Shown: positions 32,598 to 40,715 of the stretch, piece after piece
How positions within the stretch are numbered: the first letter of the stretch is position 1
How the letters are laid out: every line of letters begins with the position of its first letter
Assembly (NCBI GenBank): GCA_964561785.1
Contig: CAZLRF010000023.1
Span: 15,650 to 79,649, forward strand
Direction of reading: 5' to 3'
Origin: DATBSL01 sp964561785
GTDB lineage: Bacteria; Acidobacteriota; Vicinamibacteria; Fen-336
Length of the DNA: 64,000 bases
Notes under the pieces: model-generated
What the model saw: only the letters and a program-made list of their open reading frames with translations
Told to the model about the DNA's origin: nothing
Database searches by the model: none
Position numbers and translations under genes: made by a program

Positions 32598-33745
32598 CGC
32601 CGGCCGGCCGGCGCCGGCTTCGTCTCGCCGACCGCGGCCGCGATGGCCTTGCCCATCTCGAGCGTCGAGTTCTTCCCGCCCATGTCGTAGGTGCGGACGC
32701 GGCCGTCCTTGATCACCTCGGCGACGCCCAGCTCGATCCGCGCGGCCTTGTCCTTCTCGCCCAGCCAGTCGAGCATCATCTTCGCGGCGAGGATGGTGGC
32801 GATCGGGTTGACCTTGTACTGGCCCGCGTACTTCGGCGCCGAGCCGTGGGTGGGCTCGAAGACGGCCAGCTTCTCGCCGATGTTGCCCGAGCAGCCGAAG
32901 CCGAGGCCGCCCACCATCTGCGCGCACAGGTCCGAGATCACGTCGCCGTAGAGGTTCGGGGCCACGAGCACGTCGTACGAGAACGGGTTCTTGAGCAGCC
33001 ACATGCAGATGGCGTCGATGTTGGCGTCGTCCACCTGGATGTCGGGGAACTCGGCCGCGACCTTCTTCGCCTCCTCGAGGAACAGCCCGTCCGTCGCCCG
33101 CACCACGTTCGCCTTGTGGACGATCGTGACCTTCTTGCGCCCGTGCTCGCGGGCGAACTCGAAGGCGGCGCGGACGATGCGCTCGGAGCCCTTCTTCGTG
33201 TTGATCTTGCAGGAGACCGCGTACTGGTCGCCGGGGAGCTTCGCGAACGGCGCGAACGGCTTCGAGAGGCGCTCGAGGGTCGCCACCAGCTCGGGCGGCA
33301 CGGGACCGAACTCGACACCGGCGTAGAGGTCCTCGGTGTTCTCGCGGAACACCACGAGGTCGATCCCCTCCTTGTGGTTGAGGGGATTCCCGGGGTAGGC
33401 CTTGCAAGGCCGGAGGCAGACGTAAAGGTCGAACAGCTGCCGCATCCTCACGATGGGCGATCGGTAGACGAGGCCCTTCCCCTGCAGGGCGGGGACGAGC
33501 TCGGCTTCCGCCGCCTTCACCGGCTTCGAGGTGATCGCGCCGAACAGGGCCGCGTCGACGTTCTTGAGGAGGTCGATCGTCCGGGCGGGGAAGGCGTCGC
33601 CCTCCCGGCACCAGAGCTCCCAGCCGATGTCGCCGTGGATGTACTCGGCATCCAGCTCGACCGCGTCGAGGACCAGGCGGGCCGCCTCCATCACGTCGTT
33701 ACCGATGCCGTCACCGGGCAGCCAGGCGATGCGGTGCTTGCTCAT
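32594..33745 (-). CDS. Isocitrate/isopropylmalate dehydrogenase-family enzyme
   Basis: A 383-residue NAD(P)-dependent beta-decarboxylating dehydrogenase. It has the LPGDGIG start, RENTEDLYAG, the Lys/Asp active-site region (VHKANVVRATDG, NLYGDVISDL) and the cofactor loop EPTHGSAPKYAG (NAD-type). The substrate helix reads S96-P-I98-V-R100-M-R102, then FDLY (105-108) and R112-P. Isocitrate enzymes have Ser and Asn at the first and third positions; here Asn is replaced by Ile and an extra Arg occupies position five, so specificity may be altered. It is the first gene of the operon; the start is set by the conserved MSKHRIAWLPGDG. Confidence 0.9.
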   Translation of the reverse strand: MSKHRIAWLPGDGIGNDVMEAARLVLDAVELDAEYIHGDIGWELWCREGDAFPARTIDLLKNVDAALFGAITSKPVKAAEAELVPALQGKGLVYRSPIVRMRQLFDLYVCLRPCKAYPGNPLNHKEGIDLVVFRENTEDLYAGVEFGPVPPELVATLERLSKPFAPFAKLPGDQYAVSCKINTKKGSERIVRAAFEFAREHGRKKVTIVHKANVVRATDGLFLEEAKKVAAEFPDIQVDDANIDAICMWLLKNPFSYDVLVAPNLYGDVISDLCAQMVGGLGFGCSGNIGEKLAVFEPTHGSAPKYAGQYKVNPIATILAAKMMLDWLGEKDKAARIELGVAEVIKDGRVRTYDMGGKNSTLEMGKAIAAAVGETKPAPAGRR

Positions 33746-33931
33746 GAGCGTGCCTCCGGGCGCAGGATTTGCCGACCTTCGCCGCAATGACTGTCTTCAG
33801 CAGAAAGCCTGCCAACCCGGCGCGCGTGGCGCACGCCTGCGGGTCCGAGCTGTGACGCGAGTCCAAGTGGTTCGAGGACAGTCACTTGCGAGGGAGGCCA
33901 TTCCGTGGAGCCACGGACGCAGCCGATGCGT

Positions 33932-33937
33932 TATGCT
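33932..33937 (+). promoter_or_regulatory. -10 element placed for a leaderless start
   Basis: TATGCT lies seven bases before the ATG at 33945, so a transcript would start at or next to the start codon; no Shine-Dalgarno sequence is visible. The -35 region is poor. The remaining bases of the 199-base gap (33746-33944) show no promoter I trust for the minus-strand operon. Confidence 0.3.
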
Positions 33938-33944
33938 CCCATCC

Positions 33945-34511
33945 ATGCCCAGGAAGCGATTCGTGCCGACCCTCCCCGCGCTGGCCGCGGCGCTGACGCT
34001 CTTCTCTCCCGCCCTCTCGGCCGCCCCGCCCGACTTCTCGGGGACCTGGGTCTTCGTCCAGAAGAAGAGCGAGAACGTCCGGGAGAAGGTGTCCGCGGCG
34101 GTGGGGCCCGACTACACGGTCGGGAGCAAGAAGTCCGAGCAGGCCCGCGCGTGGATCCGGAGCTGGCTCGAGGGGTTCGCCGAGGACCCCGGCCAGCAGG
34201 TCCTGACGATCGAGCAGACCGCGACCGAGTTCAAGGCGGGGATCGGGGACGAGGTCAGCATCTTCTACTTCGGGCGCGAGGCGACCAGCCGCGGCCCCGC
34301 CGGCGGGTCGAACAAGGTCACGGTCGCCTGGCAGGGCGAGCAGCTCGTCACCGAGGAGCGCGCCGCGAAGGGCAAGGGCCGGATCCGGGCCGCCTACACG
34401 CTGCTCCCGGGGGGCAGGGAGCTCCAGGTGGACTGGCGCCTCGAGCACGAGTCGCTGCGGGCGCCGCTCGAGGTGCGCCTCGCCTTCGAGCGCGCGAATC
34501 CGGCTCAGTAG
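33945..34511 (+). CDS. Small secreted protein of unknown function
   Basis: A 188-residue protein with a signal peptide (about 1-25, ending ALSAAP). The mature part starts PPDFSGTWVFVQKKSENV, a pattern common in small lipocalin-like or beta-barrel secreted proteins of Acidobacteriota. Beta strands follow: QQVLTIEQTATEF, NKVTVAWQGEQLVTEE, IRAAYTLLPGGRELQVDWRL. I do not know its ligand or role. ATG 33933 is an alternative start. It converges on the E1 gene and overlaps its 3' end by seven bases. Confidence 0.7.
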   Translation: MPRKRFVPTLPALAAALTLFSPALSAAPPDFSGTWVFVQKKSENVREKVSAAVGPDYTVGSKKSEQARAWIRSWLEGFAEDPGQQVLTIEQTATEFKAGIGDEVSIFYFGREATSRGPAGGSNKVTVAWQGEQLVTEERAAKGKGRIRAAYTLLPGGRELQVDWRLEHESLRAPLEVRLAFERANPAQ

Positions 34512-36529
34512 GCGAGCAGCTCCCGCAGCGCGGGGAGGAGCCGTCCCCGCGGCGAGTACAGGGCCTCGAGCGCCTTCGCGAACGGGACGGGGGTGTCGAG
34601 GGCGCCGAGGCGCGTGACCGGCGCGTCCAGCCACTCGAAGGCCTCGCGGCCCACGGTGGCCGCGATCTCCCCCCCGAACCCGCCGGTCAGCGGCGCCTCG
34701 TGCAGGACGAAGCAGCGGCCCGTCCTCGCCACCGACCGCACCACCGTCTCGACGTCCCACGGGATCAGGGAGCGCAGGTCGACGACCTCGACCTGCCGGC
34801 CCTCGCGCGCGAGCGCCTCGGCCGCCTCGAGGCCCCAGCTCACGCCCACGCCGTAGGTCACGATCGTGGCGTCCTGGCCCTCGCGGACGACCCGGGCCTT
34901 GCCGATCGGCAGGGAGTACCGGCCGGCCGGCACCCGGCCCTTGGCCGAGCGGTAGAGCAGCTTGTGCTCGAGGTAGAGGACCGGGTTGCCGTCCTCGAAC
35001 GCGGCGACGAGGAGGCCCTTCGCGTCGTACGGGGTGGCCGGCGCCACCACCTTGATCCCGGCGACCGCGGTGAACCACGACTCGACGCACTGCGAGTGGA
35101 AGGGGCCGGCGCCGGTCCCGCCGCCGATCGGGGCCCGGACGACCAGCGGCACCCGCGCGCCCCAGCGCCAGTGGGTCTTGGCCACGTTGTTGACGATCTG
35201 GTTGAAGCCGCAGGTGATGAAGTCGCCGAACTGCATCTCGACCATCGGCACGTGGCCGGCGAGGGCGAGGCCGAGGGCGCAGCCGATCGCCCCCGACTCG
35301 ATGATCGGCGTGTTGCGCACGCGCGCCTTCCCGAACTCCTCGACGAACCCCTCGGTCACCTTGAAGACGCCGCCGTACTCGGCGATGTCCTGCCCGAGGA
35401 GGATCACGCGATCGTCCTCGCGCATCACGGTCCGCAGGCCGTCGGTGATCGCGTCGACGTAGCGCATCTCCCGCGCCTCGGCCTCCTGCCCGGGCGTCGG
35501 CGGCCGGGGCGCGAGGAGGGTCGGGGCGAAGACGTCGCCGAGCTTCTCCTCGACCGTCGAGCGCGGCTCGGGGGCCTCGAGGGCCTCGTCGGCCAGAAGG
35601 TCGATGCGGGCCTTGTAGGCGGCGCGGACCGCCGTGAAGTCCTCCTCCGAGAGGACGCCCTTCTCGAGCAGGAAGGCCTCGAAGCGCCTCACCGGGTCCT
35701 TCCTCGCCCACTGCTCGAGCTGGTCCCTCGGGACGTAGTCCGTGCCGGAGGCTTCCTCGTGGCCGCGCATGCGAAACGTCTTGAACTCGAGCAGCGTGGG
35801 CCCCTCGCCCCGGCGGGCCCGCTCCGCCGCGCGACGCACGGCGCGGTGCACCGCGACGAGGTCGTTGCCGTCGACCACGAGGCCGGGCATGCCGTAGCCG
35901 ATCCCGCGGTCGGCGAGGTTGCGGCAGGCGTACTGCTCGTGGGCGGGGGTGGAGAGGCCCCACTGGTTGTTCTCGATCACGAACACGACCGGCAGCCTCC
36001 ACACCGCGGCGAGGTTGAGGGCCTCGTGGAAGTCGCCCTCGCTCGTGGCCCCGTCGCCGGTGAAGGCGGCGGCGACCCGCCGCTCGCCCTTGAGCTGCGC
36101 GGCGAGGGCGAGCCCACAGGCCACCGGGAGCATCGCCCCGAGGTGGCTGATCATCCCGACGATGCCCTTCTCGAGCGTGCCGAAGTGGAACGTGCGGTCG
36201 CGGCCCTTCGTGAAGCCGCCCTCCCGGCCGAGCAGCTGGCGGAACAGCCGGGGCAGGTGCAGGTCGCGGCCGGTGAAGACCCCGAGGTTGCGGTGCATGG
36301 GCAGGACGTAGTCGTCGGGCTCGAGCGCGGTGACGACGCCGGTCGCGATCGCCTCCTGGCCGATGCCGGAGAACCACTTCGACAGCCGGCCCTGGCGCAC
36401 GAGGATGAGCATCTTCTCCTCGATCATCCGGGGGAGGAGGAGCGAGCGGTACAGCCGCCGCAGCTCCTCGGGCGAGAAGCCTTCGACGAGGCCCCCGGCG
36501 GCGGCCCCCTCCGAAGCGGCGTCGCTCAT
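34505..36529 (-). CDS. Fused alpha-beta E1 of a branched-chain-type 2-oxoacid dehydrogenase
   Basis: A 674-residue thiamin-diphosphate enzyme with both E1 subunits on one chain. Residues 1-330 are the alpha part (GRLSKWFSGIGQEAI, then the ThDP-binding GDGATSEGDFHEA ... ENNQWGLSTP). Residues about 345-674 are the beta part (RYVDAITDGLRTVM, LLGQDIAEYGGVFKVT, FHSQCVESWF, VVDLRSLIPWDVET, LHEAPLTGGFGGEI). This matches fused 2-oxoisovalerate dehydrogenase E1 proteins, which decarboxylate branched-chain 2-oxoacids and load the E2 lipoyl domain. No E2 or E3 gene is in the window. It may belong metabolically with the neighbouring HMG-CoA-lyase cluster. Confidence 0.92.
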   Translation of the reverse strand: MSDAASEGAAAGGLVEGFSPEELRRLYRSLLLPRMIEEKMLILVRQGRLSKWFSGIGQEAIATGVVTALEPDDYVLPMHRNLGVFTGRDLHLPRLFRQLLGREGGFTKGRDRTFHFGTLEKGIVGMISHLGAMLPVACGLALAAQLKGERRVAAAFTGDGATSEGDFHEALNLAAVWRLPVVFVIENNQWGLSTPAHEQYACRNLADRGIGYGMPGLVVDGNDLVAVHRAVRRAAERARRGEGPTLLEFKTFRMRGHEEASGTDYVPRDQLEQWARKDPVRRFEAFLLEKGVLSEEDFTAVRAAYKARIDLLADEALEAPEPRSTVEEKLGDVFAPTLLAPRPPTPGQEAEAREMRYVDAITDGLRTVMREDDRVILLGQDIAEYGGVFKVTEGFVEEFGKARVRNTPIIESGAIGCALGLALAGHVPMVEMQFGDFITCGFNQIVNNVAKTHWRWGARVPLVVRAPIGGGTGAGPFHSQCVESWFTAVAGIKVVAPATPYDAKGLLVAAFEDGNPVLYLEHKLLYRSAKGRVPAGRYSLPIGKARVVREGQDATIVTYGVGVSWGLEAAEALAREGRQVEVVDLRSLIPWDVETVVRSVARTGRCFVLHEAPLTGGFGGEIAATVGREAFEWLDAPVTRLGALDTPVPFAKALEALYSPRGRLLPALRELLAY

Positions 36530-36633
36530 GGGTGTCCATTCTCGGCAGCGGGCGCCGCCGAGGCAAATGGCGCGCCTCGCCCGCGCCGTTTCCCGGTAGA
36601 CTCCTCGCTCCGGGGCGACGAGCTGGAGGCGCC

Positions 36634-37107
36634 ATGACCGAGCGCGAGATGCTGCGGCACACGCTGGCGACGCTGGCCTACCGGGGCGGCAAGGCCGTGC
36701 GGGGCGTGCCCGACCGATTCGGGGAGTTCCGTCCCGAGGGCTCGCTCCGCACGCCGGGGCAGATCCTCGCCCACGTGGGCGACCTCCTCGACTGGACGCT
36801 CGAGCTGGCCGAGGGCCGCCACGCGTGGCGCGACTCGGCGCCCCGGCCCTGGACCGAGGAGGTCGGGCGCTTCTTCGACACCCTCGGCCGGGTCGACGCC
36901 CGGCTCGCGTCGGAGGCGCCGCTCGGCGTCAGCGAGGCGCGGATCTTCCAGGGGCCGATCGCCGACGCCTTCACGCACGTCGGTCAGATCGCCCTCCTGC
37001 GGCGCCTGTTCGGCGCGCCGGTGCGCGGGGAGAACTACCTGAGGGCGGACATCGTGGCCGGGCGGGTCGGGCCGGACCAGTCGGCCCCGGTACGCGAGTT
37101 CGACTGA
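36634..37107 (+). CDS. DinB-family protein
   Basis: A 157-residue four-helix DinB-like protein. The metal-binding His residues sit in LAHVGDLLDW and DAFTHVGQIALLRR, with a conserved C-terminal ALLRRLFGAPV. DinB proteins are often thiol-dependent transferases or detoxification enzymes; the activity here is unknown. The ATG at 36634 follows GGAGG by five bases; an upstream TAGACT (36597-36602) could be its -10 box. Its last 70 bases overlap the end of the convergent membrane-protein gene. Confidence 0.85.
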   Translation: MTEREMLRHTLATLAYRGGKAVRGVPDRFGEFRPEGSLRTPGQILAHVGDLLDWTLELAEGRHAWRDSAPRPWTEEVGRFFDTLGRVDARLASEAPLGVSEARIFQGPIADAFTHVGQIALLRRLFGAPVRGENYLRADIVAGRVGPDQSAPVREFD

Positions 37108-38051
37108 CGGGCGAGCGCCAGCGCGAGGAAGGCCGAGAGCGCCACCGCCACCGCGAGGGCGACCGCCTTCGCCGCCCGGCCGCGCAGCGAGGCGAGGCCG
37201 GCCGCGGTCAGGACGGCCAGAAACGGCAGCGCGGCCAGGAGCCGGCCTGCCTGGAGCGGCGCCACCCGCCCGGTCGCGACCGCGAGCGCCGCGCCGAGGG
37301 CGAAGGGGAGGACGGCGCCAAAGGCAAAGGCCCATCGGGCGGGGCGCTCGAGCCGGCGCGCGCCGAGGACCATGAGCGCAACCAGGAGGAGCGTGACGGG
37401 GAGGACGGCGCGGGCGTGCGCGACCAGGAGGTGGTACTCGAGGCCGAGGAGGCGAGTGAAGGAGGCCCCGGCGCAGCGCACGACGCCGGACGGGGTCGCC
37501 TCCGGGATCCAGGACGGGATGACCCCGAGGTCGAAGGGCGAGCGGGCGAGGCCGAGCGCCGCGACCCCCGCGGCGGTCGCGAGCGCGGCGGCCGCGGCGA
37601 GGCCCGCGTGGCGGCGGCGGTCGGGGCGAAGGGCGAGCCACGCGAGCGGCGCGAGCGCCGCCGCGGCGGCCGCGGCCACGCCGGCCGTCCACAGGAGGCC
37701 GACCGTCGCCCCGAGAGCGAGGACGCTCGGCGTCCCCGTCGCCGGGGCGTACGCGGCGAGGGCGAGCGCCAGGAGGACGAGGAAGACGAGCGCGGCCTCC
37801 ACCCCGGCCTCGCGGCTCGCCAGGACGTGGATCGGCGAGAGGGCGAGGACCACTCCCGCCCCGGTCGCGCCCGCGGGGCCGGCGACCGCGCCCCCCACGA
37901 GCGCCCCGAGCCCGGCGGAGAGGGTTCCCGCGGCCGCGGAGGGCAGACCCCGCGCGCCGAGCCCCGGCAGGCGCACCGCGGCGGCGAGCAGCGTCGCGCC
38001 GGCGGCCGCGAGGAGGACGGCGCGATGGGATCGCTCGGGAGGCCGCCTCAC
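37035..38051 (-). CDS. GT-C-like multi-pass membrane protein, possibly degenerate
   Basis: A 338-residue protein with about eight Ala/Leu-rich membrane helices. The opening VRLPGLGARGLPSAAAG and the later LSPIHVLASREAGVEAALVF follow the layout of GT39/GT-C mannosyltransferases. The acidic Asp-Glu pair expected in the first loop is absent, and the chain is short (typical members exceed 450 residues), so it may be inactive or a reduced relative. GTG at 38051 overlaps the esterase stop (GTGA). Its 3' end overlaps the convergent DinB gene by 73 bases; an upstream stop would remove the odd overlap but none is present. Confidence 0.6.
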   Translation of the reverse strand: MRRPPERSHRAVLLAAAGATLLAAAVRLPGLGARGLPSAAAGTLSAGLGALVGGAVAGPAGATGAGVVLALSPIHVLASREAGVEAALVFLVLLALALAAYAPATGTPSVLALGATVGLLWTAGVAAAAAAALAPLAWLALRPDRRRHAGLAAAAALATAAGVAALGLARSPFDLGVIPSWIPEATPSGVVRCAGASFTRLLGLEYHLLVAHARAVLPVTLLLVALMVLGARRLERPARWAFAFGAVLPFALGAALAVATGRVAPLQAGRLLAALPFLAVLTAAGLASLRGRAAKAVALAVAVALSAFLALALARQSNSRTGADWSGPTRPATMSALR

Positions 38052-39004
38052 GGGCCCGACGGCACCGCCGGCGCCGTCGCGGGCGCGCCCTGCGGCGGGA
38101 AGAGGAACTCGAGCACCTCCGGCATCCGCTTCGCCCACGCCGTCTCGTCGTGGACCGCGCCCTCGGCCTCGACGTGGCGCAGGTCCACGCCCTCGCGCCA
38201 GCCCTTGCGCACGAGAGCGTCGCGCAGCGCCCGCGAGTCGGACACGGCCGAGGAGCCCTCGCGCGTGCCGATGTCGGACGAGATGCGGGAGTCGGGCTTC
38301 GCGGAGAGCGCGTCGACGAAGCGCACGAGGAAGCGGTCGTCGACCCAGACCGAGGTCGACAACGCGGCGATGCGCGAGAAGACCTCGGGGTGCGCGAGGC
38401 CGGCGTGGAGGGCGAGGACGCCGCCGAAGGAGGAGCCCCCGATGCCCGTGGACTCGCGCCCCGGCCGCGTCCGGTACCTCCGGTCGATCCAGGGCTTGAG
38501 CTCCTCGACCAGCATCCGCTCGTAGAGGGCGGCCCCGCCCCCGTCGCCGACCCGACGGTCGCGCGTGGGCAGGTACTCGAACGCGCGCCGGTCGCCGCCG
38601 TTGTCGACCGCGACCACGATCAGGGGCTCGATGCGGCCCTCCGTCGAGAGCCGCTCGACCGCCTCGTCCACCTCCCACTCCTTGCCGGCGAGGAAGGCCG
38701 TCGCCCCGTCGAACACGTTCTGCCCGTCCTGGAGGTAGAGGACGGGGAAGCGCCGCTCGGGCTCGCGCGCGTAGTGGGGCGGGAGGTAGACCCACACGCG
38801 GCGGGTGGTCCCGAGGACCTCCGAGCGGAAGTCGGGATGGCGCTCCACCGTGCCCGTGAGGGTGTGTACGAGACGGAGCCAGGCGTCGCGTTCGCGGTCG
38901 CGCCAGGCCTGGAGCCGGAGGCCGGCCATCGTCGCGACGACGAGGAGGAGGGAGAAGACGAGGCATCCCAGGGCGCGGCGGGCCGGTCGGGCGGGGGATC
39001 TCAT
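38048..39004 (-). CDS. Alpha/beta-hydrolase esterase (Fes/IroE-like)
   Basis: A 318-residue membrane-anchored or secreted hydrolase. After an N-terminal hydrophobic helix (about 10-30) comes RRVWVYLPPHY, RFPVLYLQDGQNVFD, a PLIVVAVDNGGDR block, and the nucleophile elbow GIGGSSFGGVLALH (Ser in G-S-S-F-G). A late EGAVHDETAWAKRMPEVLEF supplies the catalytic His. This is the esterase D/enterochelin-esterase-like family that cleaves carbohydrate or siderophore esters. GAGAG precedes the ATG at 39004. It is followed by the GT-C-like gene in the same transcript. Confidence 0.88.
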   Translation of the reverse strand: MRSPARPARRALGCLVFSLLLVVATMAGLRLQAWRDRERDAWLRLVHTLTGTVERHPDFRSEVLGTTRRVWVYLPPHYAREPERRFPVLYLQDGQNVFDGATAFLAGKEWEVDEAVERLSTEGRIEPLIVVAVDNGGDRRAFEYLPTRDRRVGDGGGAALYERMLVEELKPWIDRRYRTRPGRESTGIGGSSFGGVLALHAGLAHPEVFSRIAALSTSVWVDDRFLVRFVDALSAKPDSRISSDIGTREGSSAVSDSRALRDALVRKGWREGVDLRHVEAEGAVHDETAWAKRMPEVLEFLFPPQGAPATAPAVPSGP

Positions 39005-39088
39005 CGAGGCACTCTCTCGATCGCGTGGGCGCGACAACCCGGCGAGGGTAACATGGCGCCGCCGGGCGGACCGCCCGGCGGAGGCGGG

Positions 39089-40699
39089 ATGCAACCCCTC
39101 GACTGGCTCGTCGTCGCCGCCTACTTCGTGCTCGTCCTCGGGGTCGCCGCGTGGGTGACCGCGCGCGATCGCGGCGTGCGCACGACCTCGGAGGGCTACT
39201 TCCTCGCCGGCCGGCATGCCGGCTGGTGGGTGATCGGGGCCTCACTCTTCGCCGCCAACATCGGCTCGGAGCACCTGGTGGGTCTCGCCGGCACCGGGGC
39301 GGCGTCGGGGGTCGCGGTCGGCCACTTCGAGGTGGCCGCGTCCTGGATCCTGCTCGTCCTCGGCTGGGTCTTCGTGCCGTTCTACCTGAGGAACGGCGTC
39401 TTCACGATGCCGGAGTTCCTCGAGCGACGCTACTCGCCCGCCGCGCGGTGGTACCTCGCCCTCGTCTCGATCGCGGCGTACGTTCTCACGAAGATCTCCG
39501 TCACGATCGCCGCCGGCGGCATCGTTTTCGAGACCATCATGGGGGTCGACTTCTGGACGGGCGCGCTCGCGGTCGTGCTCCTGACCGGCCTCTACACGGT
39601 GCTCGGCGGGCTCAAGGCGGTCCTCTACACCGACGTCCTGCAGGTCTTCGTGATCGTCGCGGGCTCCCTCGCGACGACGCTCGTCGGCCTGCGGGAGCTC
39701 GGGGGGTGGGACGCGATGCGGGAGATCGCCGGCCCGGACCGCATGAGCATGTGGAAGGCGGCCTCTCACCCCGACTTCCCGTGGACCGGGATCCTCCTCG
39801 GCGTGCCGATCCTCGGCGTGTGGTACTGGTGCACCGACCAGTTCATCGTGCAGCGGGTGCTCTCGGCGCGGGACGTCGACCACGCGCGCGGCGGGGCGAT
39901 CTTCGGCGGCTTCCTCAAGGTCCTGCCGCTCTTCCTGTTCGTGATCCCCGGCGTCGTGGCCCACGGCCTCGCCCAGCAGGGCCGCCTCGTCCTCGAGCAG
40001 CCCGACCGCGCGCTGCCGACGCTCGTGGTCGCGCTGCTCCCCGTCGGCTTCCGGGGCCTCGTGGTGGCGGGCCTCCTCGCCGCGCTCACCAGCTCCCTCG
40101 CCAGCGTGTTCAACTCCTGCTCCACCCTCGTCACGATGGACGTCTACCGCAAGCTCCGGCCGGCGGCGCCCGAGCGGACCCTCGTCCGCGTGGGGCAGCT
40201 CACCACGGTCGGCCTCGTCGGCCTCGGGCTCCTGTGGATCCCCTTCATGAAGCTCATCTCGGCGCAGATCTACCAGTACCTGCAGAGCGTGCAGGCCTAC
40301 GTCGCGCCCCCGATCACCGCGGTCTTCGTCTTCGGCATCCTCTGGCGGCGCGCGAGCTCCGCGGGGGCGCTCTCCGCCCTCGGGACGGGCTTCGTCGCCG
40401 GGCTCGCGCGGCTCGTCCTCGAGCTGAACAGGTCACGCCTCGGGCCCGGGATCGTCCTCGACCTCGTCTCGATGAGCTTCCTGCACTTCGCGGTCGCGCT
40501 CTTCGTCCTCTGCTCGGCGGTGCTCGTGGCGGTGAGCCTCCTGACCCCGGCCCCCGCGGACGAGAGCGTCCGGGGCCTGACGTTCGGCGGCGACGCAGGG
40601 ACGGCCGTCGAGCCCCGCAGTCCCCACTTCGCCCTCAACGCAGTCCTGTCGCTCCTGCTGATCGCGACGGTCGCCGCCGTGTGGCTGTCCTTCCGGTGA
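39089..40699 (+). CDS. Sodium:solute symporter (SSS family)
   Basis: A 536-residue symporter with about thirteen to fourteen membrane helices. The N-terminal LDWLVVAAYFVLVLGVAAW and SEGYFLAGRHAGWWVIGASLFAANIGSE are typical of the family (SGLT-like, transporting sugars, myo-inositol or organic acids with sodium). Further blocks are GGLKAVLYTDVLQ and FIVQRVLSARD, with LLAALTSSLASVFNSCSTL for the sodium site. ATG 39089 (GGAGG four bases upstream) starts in the first helix; ATG 39053 would add a Pro/Gly-rich leader. The substrate cannot be read from the sequence. Confidence 0.9.
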   Translation: MQPLDWLVVAAYFVLVLGVAAWVTARDRGVRTTSEGYFLAGRHAGWWVIGASLFAANIGSEHLVGLAGTGAASGVAVGHFEVAASWILLVLGWVFVPFYLRNGVFTMPEFLERRYSPAARWYLALVSIAAYVLTKISVTIAAGGIVFETIMGVDFWTGALAVVLLTGLYTVLGGLKAVLYTDVLQVFVIVAGSLATTLVGLRELGGWDAMREIAGPDRMSMWKAASHPDFPWTGILLGVPILGVWYWCTDQFIVQRVLSARDVDHARGGAIFGGFLKVLPLFLFVIPGVVAHGLAQQGRLVLEQPDRALPTLVVALLPVGFRGLVVAGLLAALTSSLASVFNSCSTLVTMDVYRKLRPAAPERTLVRVGQLTTVGLVGLGLLWIPFMKLISAQIYQYLQSVQAYVAPPITAVFVFGILWRRASSAGALSALGTGFVAGLARLVLELNRSRLGPGIVLDLVSMSFLHFAVALFVLCSAVLVAVSLLTPAPADESVRGLTFGGDAGTAVEPRSPHFALNAVLSLLLIATVAAVWLSFR

Positions 40700-40715
40700 G
40701 CCTGCGGAGGCCTCG

